A stretch of 64,000 nt of DNA from Paracoccus alkanivorans (GCF_003697785.1 NZ_QOKZ01000006.1:62001-126000); one strand, 5' to 3'; numbered from the stretch's first letter, positions 46,590 to 55,219 are shown. Program-made: numbers and translations. The notes: generated by a model not told the origin, from the sequence alone.

Positions 46590-47090
46590 TCAGTCATCGT
46601 GCCCGTTCACTGTCCACGAGGTGGTATCGTGATCGGGATGCTGGTTGTTGCTCTTCTTGATCGCCGCCGCCCAGTCGGCTCCGTTGTCTTCCGTTGCACC
46701 GGTATTTTCCAAGCCCGTGATCGTATCGAACCATGCCACCATGTTTTCGGTGCAGGTATTGGCGAGCGGCGGGAAGGCGTGCGGGTCGTCAAGCGAACCG
46801 ATCATCAGGTTGGTGCGGCCGCTTTCGATCTGGTGGAAGAATAATGGCGTGCCGCAACTGGCGCAGAAGCCACGCTCGACAAGTTCCGAACTCTTCCAGA
46901 CGCTCGGCTTGCCGCGTGTCCAGGTGAGTGCCTCATCGGGCGCGGCGACGAGCGCGGCAAAAATGTTGCCCGAGGCTTTCTGGCACATGCGGCAATGGCA
47001 GAGATGCGAATTGTCGAGCATTGCGCTTGCGTGATAGCGTACGGCACCACATTGGCAGCCGCCGCTCACCTCTGTCTCGATGCGTTTCAT
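46590..47090 (-). CDS. GFA-family zinc protein
   Basis: A 166-residue protein of the glutathione-dependent formaldehyde-activating (GFA) fold. Zinc ligands are in GGCQCGAVRY, CHCRMCQKASG and FCASCGTPLFF. It is named after an enzyme joining formaldehyde to glutathione, but most members have unknown roles. The ATG at 47090 is chosen because AAGGAGG lies just upstream; five residues more would overlap it. It stands alone in the island. Confidence 0.92.
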   Translation of the reverse strand: MKRIETEVSGGCQCGAVRYHASAMLDNSHLCHCRMCQKASGNIFAALVAAPDEALTWTRGKPSVWKSSELVERGFCASCGTPLFFHQIESGRTNLMIGSLDDPHAFPPLANTCTENMVAWFDTITGLENTGATEDNGADWAAAIKKSNNQHPDHDTTSWTVNGHDD

Positions 47091-47236
47091 TTCTTCCTCC
47101 TTCAAGAGGCGGGATTGGGCTTTTCACGCCGACCGTGACGTAAGCGATTTACCACTCCTGCCAAAAGAACGACATCACGGGAGTTAACCCCGAAGCGCTT
47201 CAAACAAGCGGCTCTGCCAAGGGAAAGCCAAGTGAA

Positions 47237-48016
47237 ATGCAATGGATTCTCCAGGAATTCGAAGACACGCAGAAACTTGCGAACGCACTGGACCGGCTCG
47301 GCATTTCCTATTCATGGCACAAGGTCGTTCCCTTCATCGGCGAACTGGTTCCCGCGCCTGAAATGCAAGATCCGTTGGCTGTCGTGTTGTTTGGCTCCTA
47401 TACGCTCTGGCGGTATGCCGAGGCCAAGGGTCTCGAACCAGGTGTTTTTCGAATCCGCCCATTCGTGCACGAGACTCCGTGGCAGCCCTATATGCTCAAT
47501 GGTCAGAATGCAGATTTTCTCAGGATCCGTGAAATCTATGCCAAGCTACCTGACAATGATCGCCATTGGTTCATCCGTCCGGTCGCGGACAGCAAGGAGC
47601 TGGCGGGAAGCGTCAAGACCGCTGCGGAAATCCGCGAGACAGCCCGTAAGGTCATGTCGCTTGACTCAACCGAGATACCGAATGGCTCATTGCGCCCTGA
47701 CACGTTGATGATGCTGACGCCGCCTGCCCGGATCCGTAAGGAATGGCGCGTCTGGATCGTGAAGGGAGAAGTGGTCACCTACTCGCTCTACAAGGAGGGA
47801 ACACGGGTGGCATATCGCCACGAGATCGACGACGACGCCCATGAGTTTGCCCGATCTCTGGTTCGATTGAACGATAGTTACTCACCGGCTTATGTCATGG
47901 ATATTTGCCGGACTGATGACGGGCTGCGCCTGCTGGAGACGAACTGTATAAACGCCGCCGGATTCTACGCGGCAGATTTGGTCAAGCTTGCCGCGACGAT
48001 CGATAATATGGCTTGA
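47237..48016 (+). CDS. ATP-grasp domain protein (DUF4343-like)
   Basis: A 259-residue protein of the ATP-grasp type, probably DUF4343. The pattern HWFIRPVADSKELAGSV, RIRKEWRVWIVKGEVVTYSLYK and RLLETNCINAAGFYAADL gives the ATP- and Mg-binding parts (the LLETNCIN strand carries acidic and Asn ligands). Such enzymes ligate a carboxylate to an amine or thiol; the substrates are unknown. AAGGGAAAG precedes the ATG. A small membrane protein and a serine hydrolase follow, perhaps one cassette. Confidence 0.8.
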   Translation: MQWILQEFEDTQKLANALDRLGISYSWHKVVPFIGELVPAPEMQDPLAVVLFGSYTLWRYAEAKGLEPGVFRIRPFVHETPWQPYMLNGQNADFLRIREIYAKLPDNDRHWFIRPVADSKELAGSVKTAAEIRETARKVMSLDSTEIPNGSLRPDTLMMLTPPARIRKEWRVWIVKGEVVTYSLYKEGTRVAYRHEIDDDAHEFARSLVRLNDSYSPAYVMDICRTDDGLRLLETNCINAAGFYAADLVKLAATIDNMA

Positions 48017-48047
48017 CGATCACAGATTCCGCGATGCGTTCTGAGAA

Positions 48048-48491
48048 ATGACAAGACGAATTCTAACATATGTTGCAGCATTCTTAGTGGGTTCGGCAGT
48101 TTGGATCGCATTTGGCGTGGTGGAAGCGATAAACCCACTCCTTCCTTGGAAGTATCCATTTCTCATTTTGTTCACCGGGATCATTTTCCCAGGCGGAGCA
48201 ACGCCCGGGATGCACTACTTGAACCATGTCGCCGAGACCTGGTTTCCGTTCGTTATCGCGTTTCTGGTCGCATCTTTCCTCACGGGTCGCAGGGCACGCT
48301 TTTTGGGGGCGCTCGTCATGTATGGTGCCTTTTTGATCTGGTCATGGGGAATGGTTCTTCTGGATGGGTTTGGTGTGGCCCTTGAGACGATCTTTGTCAT
48401 TGGCGTGACCGGCACTTTTTGCGGCGGCTTGTGCTTCTTCTTGTGGCTGGTTGATCCAGGCGAGCTTCGTAGATCCCGAAAACGCCATTGA
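48048..48491 (+). CDS. Small membrane protein of the ATP-grasp cassette
   Basis: A 147-residue protein with about four hydrophobic segments (MTRRILTYVAAFLVGSAVWI to GTFCGGLCFFLWLV). It begins 31 bp after the ATP-grasp gene. No family is recognised, though the pattern recalls small conserved alphaproteobacterial membrane proteins. The ribosome-binding site is weak. Confidence 0.68.
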   Translation: MTRRILTYVAAFLVGSAVWIAFGVVEAINPLLPWKYPFLILFTGIIFPGGATPGMHYLNHVAETWFPFVIAFLVASFLTGRRARFLGALVMYGAFLIWSWGMVLLDGFGVALETIFVIGVTGTFCGGLCFFLWLVDPGELRRSRKRH

Positions 48492-48593
48492 CCGGCCCGA
48501 AACGGTCATCCGGCGGTTTGAAAACAGCAACTGGATTTCCAGGGCAGTCACCGCCATGATGCGCCCGTATCATTGTCGTCTACCGGAAGATTC

Positions 48594-49751
48594 ATGTTTT
48601 ACGAGAAACTCGTGCCCGCCCGGCTCTTTGGCCGACTATTTATGGCGTTTCTGGCATTACTGATTATCGCATGCCTGATACTATCATTGTTCGCTCCTCA
48701 GGTTTTTGTCCTTGCAAGGGAAGGATTTCCCGGAGCCTTATGGCCTGCCGTCGGTGATTATGCGCGCGTAGAGGGTGCAGAATCAGCGTTCGATCCCCCG
48801 CGCGGTGGTGATGCCCCCGCCGCGTCCCGGGCAAGTTTCGATCAGCAAGCCGGACGAGCCTTGCTGGTAGATAACGGCGAGCGCCTTCAAGTCGAGATCT
48901 ACGCAGACGGTTTAGACCGGGACATCCGTCTCAATTCCTATTCCATGGTCAAGAGCCTGGTGGGAGCGCTCGTCCTGCGAGCGATCGCCGACGGAAAAAT
49001 AGACAATCTCGATGACAAGATCGCCGTTTATCTTGGCTCCGATACGCCCGATGCGAGCATTCGTGAAGCCCTCACCATGACCAGTGGTCTGAAACTTGGA
49101 GCCCATCCGGAAAAACCGATGGAAGATGGTTCATTCTCTCCGTTCGGTGGGCTGGCCCAGCTGCACGCTTTCGGACTGAAAAAGGTGTTGCCGGAACTGC
49201 ATGTTGATCCAGCACAAAGGGGAAATTTCAGCTACGAAAGCGTCAATACGGCTCTGCTTGGGCAAGTTCTTGAAACCGTTTATAGCGAACCGCTACCAGC
49301 ACTGCTCTCTCGGTTCATCTGGAAACCGGCCGGTGCACAGACCGCGTATTGGCGAACCTATCCCGCCGGAGACGGCGTGAGTGCTTATTGCTGCCTTTAT
49401 GCCAGGCCCCTTGACTGGCTGAAAATCGGTCGTTTTTTTCTCAATAACGGCACCACAGACCAAGCTTTCCTGCCGGAAGAGCTTTGGCGGGAGTTCCTGA
49501 TGCCAGAACTGCCGGCACAAGATCGTCGCAGTGGAGCTTATGGTTTCCATATCCGGCACGATATTCTTGATCGTGAAGGGGAAGCCGCACAGGGACCTTT
49601 CGCATATTTCTTTGGTCATCAGGGGCAGCTTCTCTATTTGTTCCCGTCCGAAGACGCCGTCATTGTTCGGTTTGGCGAGCACGCACAACTGCTTCATACA
49701 ACGCTGTATGAACTCTTCGATGGAACAGCCGGGAAGAGGATGTGGAATTGA
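48594..49751 (+). CDS. Serine hydrolase, class C beta-lactamase fold
   Basis: A 385-residue protein with an N-terminal membrane anchor or signal (about residues 10-35). The beta-lactamase-like SxxK is seen as SMVKSLVGALV and the second motif as YESVNTALLG. The family includes carboxypeptidases and esterases; no beta-lactam resistance should be assumed. The ATG at 48594 is chosen because CGGAAGA precedes it; a TTG seven codons earlier is less likely. It is ~100 bp after the small membrane gene. Its end joins a truncated oxidoreductase. Confidence 0.88.
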   Translation: MFYEKLVPARLFGRLFMAFLALLIIACLILSLFAPQVFVLAREGFPGALWPAVGDYARVEGAESAFDPPRGGDAPAASRASFDQQAGRALLVDNGERLQVEIYADGLDRDIRLNSYSMVKSLVGALVLRAIADGKIDNLDDKIAVYLGSDTPDASIREALTMTSGLKLGAHPEKPMEDGSFSPFGGLAQLHAFGLKKVLPELHVDPAQRGNFSYESVNTALLGQVLETVYSEPLPALLSRFIWKPAGAQTAYWRTYPAGDGVSAYCCLYARPLDWLKIGRFFLNNGTTDQAFLPEELWREFLMPELPAQDRRSGAYGFHIRHDILDREGEAAQGPFAYFFGHQGQLLYLFPSEDAVIVRFGEHAQLLHTTLYELFDGTAGKRMWN

Positions 49752-49825
49752 AACTGCTCATTTTAGGCGGTTACGGTATTTTCGGCGATCGATCTATCGA
49801 AGCAGCGGTAAGTCTCATTACCTGA
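49748..49825 (+). pseudogene. Truncated oxidoreductase N-terminus
   Basis: A TTG overlapping the hydrolase stop opens a 25-residue frame, LKLLILGGYGIFGDRSIEAA, the start of a saccharopine-dehydrogenase-like NAD-binding protein (GGYGIFG loop), then a stop. The rest is missing, so it is a gene fragment cut off when the hydrolase and hipBA segments met. Confidence 0.6.
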
Positions 49826-49933
49826 CCCTCAGTAAAGCTCGCCTCATGAATACCTGCCCCGCCGGCTGGATCAAGGAAGGTTGGTTTCCACCCCATAAAA
49901 CGCAACTGTCGGCCATGATCCAGGTCCTGACCG

Positions 49934-51238
49934 TCATGGGCGGTTGATAACAATAAGGTCTCCTTCAGGGACCGGAATATCCATGCCGAGCGCCACTGCT
50001 AGCCATTTTGCCTGTTCCGAGATGACATCGCCGATGCGTTTCCTTGCCGGCCCGAACATGTCGGAGATCTTGCCCACGGTCGCCCGAACGATCTCTTGCA
50101 TCCGCTTACGCAGTGCAGGGGTGACACGCGGAAAACCGAGAGCGCCGATGAAACCGGTGAGGTTTTCCGCCGTGATCTCATCTGTCATCTGCGCCTTGCC
50201 GATATCGAAGGACAGCTGATGGAGCACCTGATCGTCGATGAGCACCGGCGCAATGTCATAGACCGGCGCAAGTAGCGGGCGCATCGAGTGATACAGCAAG
50301 GCATGGTTCTTGGCGTGATTGTCGGTGTTGCCAAGCAGAAGGTTGAGCAGCGTCACTTCCAGGAATGCTTGCCGTGCCCGGCCAGGGTTTTCTGTTTGCC
50401 CGAGCAAGCCGCCGATGGCTTCGGCGCTGAACCGATGTGCGCCTGCGCCATTGCGCTCATATTTCAGATGAGGGCCAAGGCCCAGAGCCTGCGCAAAATC
50501 TTCCTGGTGCACCCGACGGACGCTTGCACCTTCGATAATCCGGTCAAAGCGGGTTACCAGCAATCCGCGTAACGGCCCCTCGCCGAGAATGCTTGTGGGC
50601 GCGACAGGATGGCGCTGCAACTCGCCCATGAGCTCCATCAGCAGATGCTCCTGCTCGACCATGGTCATCTCGGTGATCCGCGGGATTTTCAGGATATGCG
50701 TGGTCGGCACGTTCAGGCCACGTTTCGGCAACGCGAAACGACCATCGGGCAATCGGGCGAGCGCGATCTTGCCCTGCACTCCGGCGAGAGGCGATGGATC
50801 GCGGGTATCATCCGGCACGCGCCGATGATCGCGCAGCGATATCATGATGCGCTTCAGCTCAGCCTCATCCAGAGGATCATAATCCTTCAGCAGGTCGCCT
50901 GGTGTTTTCGCCGGCCCGACCCCCATGGGCACGCGCGAGATTGCGCCGGGACAGTCTTCGCCCAGATGTTCCAGTAGCCCTACCACATCGGAGAAATCCA
51001 GGCCGTGGCGCTGCATGATCTGTTCACGCTGCATGTTCTCGAAGAGCAGGTTCGAGAAGAAGCTACGCGTGACCGGATCACCGAAGGGTTCTTCCTGTAA
51101 CGGCAGGGACAGTGAGAGTGGATGTGGCAGTGCATCGGTGAGATATCGGAAAGATGTAGACCCATCGCCTTGCCTTGTCAGCCTCCCGACAGGATCAGGC
51201 AGCGCCTCCAGGAATACGTCGAGTTCCAGAACCGCCAT
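49934..51238 (-). CDS. hipA: HipA-family toxin kinase
   Basis: A 434-residue Ser/Thr kinase toxin. The glycine-rich loop is near SPLAGVQGKIALARL. The catalytic stretch LLGNTDNHAKNHALLYH holds Asp and Asn, and the metal Asp lies in APVYDIAPVL. HipA kinases inactivate translation by phosphorylating glutamyl-tRNA synthetase or similar targets; the target here is unknown. The ATG at 51238 is 2 bp after the hipB stop; an earlier start inside hipB is less likely. Confidence 0.92.
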   Translation of the reverse strand: MAVLELDVFLEALPDPVGRLTRQGDGSTSFRYLTDALPHPLSLSLPLQEEPFGDPVTRSFFSNLLFENMQREQIMQRHGLDFSDVVGLLEHLGEDCPGAISRVPMGVGPAKTPGDLLKDYDPLDEAELKRIMISLRDHRRVPDDTRDPSPLAGVQGKIALARLPDGRFALPKRGLNVPTTHILKIPRITEMTMVEQEHLLMELMGELQRHPVAPTSILGEGPLRGLLVTRFDRIIEGASVRRVHQEDFAQALGLGPHLKYERNGAGAHRFSAEAIGGLLGQTENPGRARQAFLEVTLLNLLLGNTDNHAKNHALLYHSMRPLLAPVYDIAPVLIDDQVLHQLSFDIGKAQMTDEITAENLTGFIGALGFPRVTPALRKRMQEIVRATVGKISDMFGPARKRIGDVISEQAKWLAVALGMDIPVPEGDLIVINRP

Positions 51239-51240
51239 GA

Positions 51241-51465
51241 TCAGCGCTCCACTGTCAGGAGAATACCGAGATCCCGGCATATCTGCAGAACCAGGCCGAT
51301 CCGTGCCGTTTCCTTGCCATTCTCGATCGCGCTCACGGTTGGGGTGGAAACACCGCTCTGCATGGCGACATCGGCCTGCAGGAGACCGAGCTCCTGCCGC
51401 CTTTCGCGAATCGCCCTGCCTAGATCGGCGGGCGTCTGAATTGTCGATGGGATGGCGTCGGGCAT
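51241..51465 (-). CDS. hipB: HipB-like antitoxin
   Basis: A 74-residue XRE-type DNA-binding protein with the helix-turn-helix ELGLLQADVAMQSGVSTPTVSAIENGKE. It partners HipA and represses the operon. The ATG has no Shine-Dalgarno, and a repeat lies only 7 bp before it, so the message may begin very near the start. The order hipB-hipA and 2-bp spacing are standard. Confidence 0.9.
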   Translation of the reverse strand: MPDAIPSTIQTPADLGRAIRERRQELGLLQADVAMQSGVSTPTVSAIENGKETARIGLVLQICRDLGILLTVER

Positions 51466-51472
51466 GGTTGTA

Positions 51473-51486
51473 TCAATGATCGTGTA
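51473..51486. promoter_or_regulatory. HipB operator-like repeat, site 1
   Basis: TCAATGATCGTGTA, matching site 2 at the first 11 of 14 positions, 7 bp upstream of the hipB start and over the likely -10 region. Confidence 0.55.
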
Positions 51487-51522
51487 TATTTAGGGAAAAT
51501 ATGGAGGCAAGCGCCATCAAAG

Positions 51523-51536
51523 TCAATGATCGTTGA
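51523..51536. promoter_or_regulatory. HipB operator-like repeat, site 2
   Basis: TCAATGATCGTTGA, an imperfect palindrome of form TCAA-N-GATC-N-TTGA, exactly 50 bp from site 1. Confidence 0.6.
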
Positions 51537-51571
51537 AATCCATGGATATTTTAGCCTCTAACCCCTCCAGA

Positions 51572-51585
51572 TAGCCGATCGTTGA
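51572..51585. promoter_or_regulatory. HipB operator-like repeat, site 3
   Basis: TAGCCGATCGTTGA, matching the right half of site 2, 49 bp from it. The ~50-bp spacing is about five helical turns. Confidence 0.5.
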
Positions 51586-51704
51586 TATTCACCTATCCAC
51601 GGGTATCGGAACACCATCTGGATAAGCGCAGGCGGCGCGCTACTGCGTCGCCGACCCTTGAGCTGTATCGATCAATCATGATCCAACAGCCCACTCGCTG
51701 CCCG

Positions 51705-51938
51705 TCACTCCTTCTTCACCTCTTTGAACAGAAAGCCCGATAGGTAAAAGCTGATCACAAGGCAGAACAGCCCGACCACGGAAAAGCTGATAACCTGCCA
51801 TTTGGCTTCCCAGCCACGGAGATACCCTCCAAGGAATGCCCCGACCCACAGCATCAAACCGAGATTCCGGATAAAGCTCGACGAGCACTTGATGCGCTCG
51901 TTATATCCCGTGACCATATCAATTTCAGATCTTGGCAT
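51705..51938 (-). CDS. Small two-helix membrane protein
   Basis: A 77-residue protein with two membrane segments (NLGLMLWVGAFLGGYL and VISFSVVGLFCLVISFYLSGF) and a charged tail EVKKE. The ATG at 51938 is chosen because GAGG lies 5 nt upstream; an earlier start adds 17 residues. No family recognised. It lies upstream of hipBA on the same strand, outside the operator repeats. Confidence 0.65.
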   Translation of the reverse strand: MPRSEIDMVTGYNERIKCSSSFIRNLGLMLWVGAFLGGYLRGWEAKWQVISFSVVGLFCLVISFYLSGFLFKEVKKE

Positions 51939-52240
51939 ATCTACCTCATGTATTGCTGATATGATCAGCTTAGCGAAAGCATTTATCATGGTCGGATGGG
52001 ATTAGCGCGACAGAGTCGGGAGTTGCGAAGCCCTAGGAAAAGCTCACCTACGTGATGGCGATGCAAGCGGTGCTCGGCAGGTTCCCGGCACCCGATCCTC
52101 CTTCTCGGCGGTTGATGAAGCTTGCGAGTTCCACGAGCAACGGCATTTCCACATATTACTTAGATGTAACTATGCGTATCATATTGAACCGCGCCGGGTT
52201 TGCCGGAGGTTCCGGCTCTTATTAAGTAGGATGGAGCATC
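51939..52240. other. Non-coding flank of the IS3 remnant
   Basis: 302 bp with no supported gene. The motif CGAAGCCCTAGGAAAA (about 52024-52039) recurs at ~43575. The region probably belongs to the untranslated left part of the decayed IS. Confidence 0.5.
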
Positions 52241-52577
52241 ATGAGCAAGACGACGAACAAGTATTCCCTGGAAATACGCGGGCGTGCGGTTCACAGGTTC
52301 TGGGCAATGCCGAGCGGCATGAGAGCCGGCGGGCGGCGATTCTGTTGGTCTCGGCAAAGATCGACTGTGCCCCGCAGACACTGATTGAGTGGGTCAAGAA
52401 GGCCGAGATGGCTCTCGGTGAGCAGGCCGGTGTCACGAACGAGATATTCCGCAAGGCCTCTGCATATTTTTCCCAGGCGGAGCTCGACCGCCGACCGAAG
52501 TCATGATCGCATTCATCGACGATCACCATGGAGAGCTCGGGGTGGACCCGCTCCCTCGCGCGCGCACCAGCATATGA
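52241..52577 (+). pseudogene. Broken IS3-family transposase (OrfA plus start of OrfB)
   Basis: OrfA starts at 52241 (MSKTTNKYSLEIRGRAV), shifts frame near 52295 and continues as ESRRAAILLVSAKIDCAPQT, then EWVKKAE. Its leucine-zipper part is deleted between GVTNE and IFRKASAYFSQAELD. OrfB begins at 52503, overlapping the OrfA stop (MIAFIDDHHGELGVDP), and stops after 24 residues. The DDE domain is absent, so the element cannot move by itself. The OrfA/OrfB overlap is the normal frameshift arrangement of IS3. Confidence 0.85.
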
Positions 52578-52877
52578 GCACACTGCATCGATGCTGTGCC
52601 CACCTAGTATCGATGGCGCATGCTTGCACATACAGCCTCCTGCCGTCCCCGGTCACGATCGGCTCGCGACGGCTACGGCATATTCCGCCTCAGCATCCTT
52701 AATCGACCGATGAGATTCCCGACGAGACATTCCGACGATCAGCTGTGCATTCCTGCAGGCCTATCTCAAAATGGCCAGCTTTCGAAATGGGTCATCGCCA
52801 GCGTGTGTGCCAATATGCCGGGGTTCAGCAATACTGCCGAGCCCCGGGCATTATGGATGGTAAAAAAGGGAGCAGGA
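52578..52877. other. Stretch without a recognisable gene
   Basis: 300 bp between the IS3 remnant and the second Hint gene. Its first part (about 52560-52600) could still be shifted OrfB sequence (ARAPAYEH); the rest shows nothing supported. Confidence 0.45.
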
Positions 52878-54095
52878 TTATCCTGCCGAATAGGCGAATG
52901 CAAATTTACCGTGACGCTTTCGAAGCTTATATGCCAAACGACGGCCTTGGGGCCCCGGTATCAGCAAGCGTGCCGGGATAAACCGGGTATCGTTCCCGTG
53001 GGAACAGTCTCCCGGCAAATCGCGCAAATCGGGAAAAATCGCGAATATCTCGGCAAGCTGCTCTGGCGCGAGTGAATCGAGGGCCACTTTACCCGTATAC
53101 ATCGACTCGGTTGCCGCACCGTTTGACCAGACGATCTGATGGCGGTCGAACATCATGTGGAAATATTCGACCTCGGCCAGATCCTCTGCCACCTCGATGC
53201 CGGGAAGCTCAAGCAGATGCTTGGCGGCGACCAGCGCCTCGGTTGTGCAAAACATCCGCTGAAGAAGATTATTGCGCACCAGAACCCGGTGCTGTGGAGA
53301 GACCACCAGGTCCCGAGAGGGGTATCCCTCACCCAGGGCACCTGCCCGGATGCGAACAGGGCGCAGTTTCGGCTTCAGCCGCAGATCGATGGAATCAAAC
53401 TTTCTGCGGCCAATCCAGCGGATAGGCTGAAGCCCCCCATCAATTGTCAGAACCAGTTGCCCAACCGACAGATCTTCGATCGGGCAAACGCCATCGGCGG
53501 TCTTGATCTCCGTTCCGGCGGCAAAGCAGACGAATGCAGAACCTTCATCAACGGTCCGCCCGGGGCGAGCACCATAGGAATCACCTGAATTATAGGAATC
53601 CAGAGTGAACGAGGTGAAGTCATATTCACCGTTGAAGACACCCGTATTCGTGAAAATATCGCCATTCTTGAGCTGGACAAACCCCATATTGTGGGTTGTG
53701 GGCACCTTGCCGATCCAGTTGACGGTCACATTCCAGGAAAAGGCCGAGTCTATCCCCTGCGTCGTTTCCTCGCCGGTGAGGGGGTCGATATAGGTAAATG
53801 TGTCCGGCGGAATTTCCTGACTGACACCACCGGTGTTACCACTGGCGGTGTAGGTTTGAAGGTCATCTTCCTCAAGCCTGTTAGAGCCGTGCGAGGTATC
53901 ATCGTTTTGCGTGATCTCGAGGATCCCAGCATTGCTGGTATCGATAATCCTTCCCGCTTGCCAGCCTATTCCACTCGGCCCTCCGGTCGCGGTGATGTTC
54001 TCATTATCCTGGTCCAGCCTGTTGTGCCTCGATTCAGTGGGGTCGAGATCGCTGTATCGTCCCAGATATAGCTGTCTGACATTAAAAGTCGGCAT
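52878..54095 (-). CDS. Hint-domain protein of the island
   Basis: A 405-residue protein. Residues ~1-190 are an unknown beta-rich part (MPTFNVRQLYLGRYSDLDPT, TSNAGILEITQNDD). The Hint domain begins at Cys in FVCFAAGTEIKTADG and contains GLQPIRWIGRRKF and SPQHRVLVRNN, closely related to the protein at 31388-33274. There are no RTX repeats. The ATG at 54095 has GGAGGG upstream; an earlier start adds 14 residues. It may be a secreted, self-processing protein; its role is unknown. Confidence 0.82.
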   Translation of the reverse strand: MPTFNVRQLYLGRYSDLDPTESRHNRLDQDNENITATGGPSGIGWQAGRIIDTSNAGILEITQNDDTSHGSNRLEEDDLQTYTASGNTGGVSQEIPPDTFTYIDPLTGEETTQGIDSAFSWNVTVNWIGKVPTTHNMGFVQLKNGDIFTNTGVFNGEYDFTSFTLDSYNSGDSYGARPGRTVDEGSAFVCFAAGTEIKTADGVCPIEDLSVGQLVLTIDGGLQPIRWIGRRKFDSIDLRLKPKLRPVRIRAGALGEGYPSRDLVVSPQHRVLVRNNLLQRMFCTTEALVAAKHLLELPGIEVAEDLAEVEYFHMMFDRHQIVWSNGAATESMYTGKVALDSLAPEQLAEIFAIFPDLRDLPGDCSHGNDTRFIPARLLIPGPQGRRLAYKLRKRHGKFAFAYSAG

Positions 54096-55032
54096 AAACC
54101 CTCCACTCGTTACCATTGACGCCGCTATCATTACCACATGGAATATACCCTATGAGCACTAATCCAAATCGCAGTTAAACGGACTTGTAAGTAATTGTTT
54201 TTCAGCAACATGGCGGAAATGGGCGATCACCTCGCCAGTCGTCGCAGCCGCGCCGCTTGAAAATGCATCCGGTCCTTGCCCATTCATAGCCGGCGGGCGT
54301 GAAGCCATGCGCCATCACGATGGTCCAGAAGGGTTCATATTCCGGCCGGGCGAATTGCGCCCGGTCTGCGCCCCGGCTTAACCGGTTCTTTTCCGGGTTC
54401 AAATTCCACCGCCGGACCGCAAGCACGGGTCGGAAGAGTGCTGCCGCCGCGCTTTGAGCGGTATGTAGCCGCGACCGAAGAGGTTCCGCTGCACGCCTGA
54501 CCGTAATGTTTCAGCGCATGCGGAAGATTTCCGTCAGCGGCTGCGCCAGCGTCTCATGACAGGAGAGCCGCCGGATTGTCTGGCTCTTGTTCCGGGCGCT
54601 GATCATGGGAAAGGCAAGCCCGGCCTATATTGCGGCCCGCCCGCCTCTTCATAGAATGCCGTCTCACGCTGGCGGGGGGACCTGTATTGGTTCGGATGGC
54701 CGCGCGATACGCCAATCCGGCGAGCGGTCCACTGCTTGGGAAGCACCCGCCCTGGCACTGCGCCGCGCGGTCAGGGCTTCAAGGGTATCATGGCCGGCAT
54801 AGCCGTCACTGACCCCTCGACACCGGCCAGCGTCCCGCACCGGAACTGGCTGTAGACACTGGCCCATCTTCCTGACTCTTCCGGCGGGTCGCGCCACGGG
54901 CACCTGTCCGGACGGTCCAGAAGATGCCATCTGAAACAAGGCGGTATCTGGGGGGGCGTCCGTTCGCGCGTGGGGGAGGTGAAAACCGATCGTGATTCAC
55001 GACCGGCCTGACGAATATGCTATATGTCCCGG
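54096..55032. other. Gene-poor stretch at the island end
   Basis: About 0.94 kb without a supported gene. Short open frames on both strands (for example 54202-54426 minus) lack ribosome-binding sites and family features. It is probably decayed mobile DNA or the remains of the old island border. Confidence 0.5.
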
Positions 55033-55069
55033 AAAGAAAAAGGGCTCGGCCATTTCCAGCCAAGCCCTT
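55033..55069 (-). terminator. Terminator of tRNA-Asn
   Basis: On the minus strand AAGGGCTTGGC pairs with GCCGAGCCCTT (one G-U) around an 8-nt loop, then TTTCTTT. It directly follows the tRNA, so the core chromosome has resumed by about 55033. Confidence 0.85.
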
Positions 55070-55075
55070 GTTTAT

Positions 55076-55150
55076 TGGCTCCGGCGGTAGGGATCGAACC
55101 TACGACCAATTGATTAACAGTCAACTGCTCTACCGCTGAGCTACGCCGGA
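55076..55150 (-). tRNA. tRNA-Asn(GUU)
   Basis: A 75-nt tRNA including CCA. The acceptor stem TCCGGCG/CGCCGGA, the D-arm TAGCTCAGCGGTAGAGC, the anticodon loop CTGTTAA (GUU) and the T-arm GGTTCGATCCC are all well formed. Its own terminator follows, so no element is inserted at its 3' end. Confidence 0.97.
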
Positions 55151-55219
55151 ACACGGGGCGGGATATAGCAACCTGTTCCGGGGCCGTCCAGAGGCTTTGT
55201 GACAATTTTTCCGCGGGTT

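Noticed and set aside
52231-52506. 91-residue intact plus-strand protein
   Set aside because: Its start is out of frame with the IS3 OrfA start at 52241; it is a frame-shifted, internally deleted transposase remnant.
54202-54426. 74-residue minus frame at the island end
   Set aside because: No recognisable family, no clear ribosome-binding site; in a gene-poor decayed stretch.
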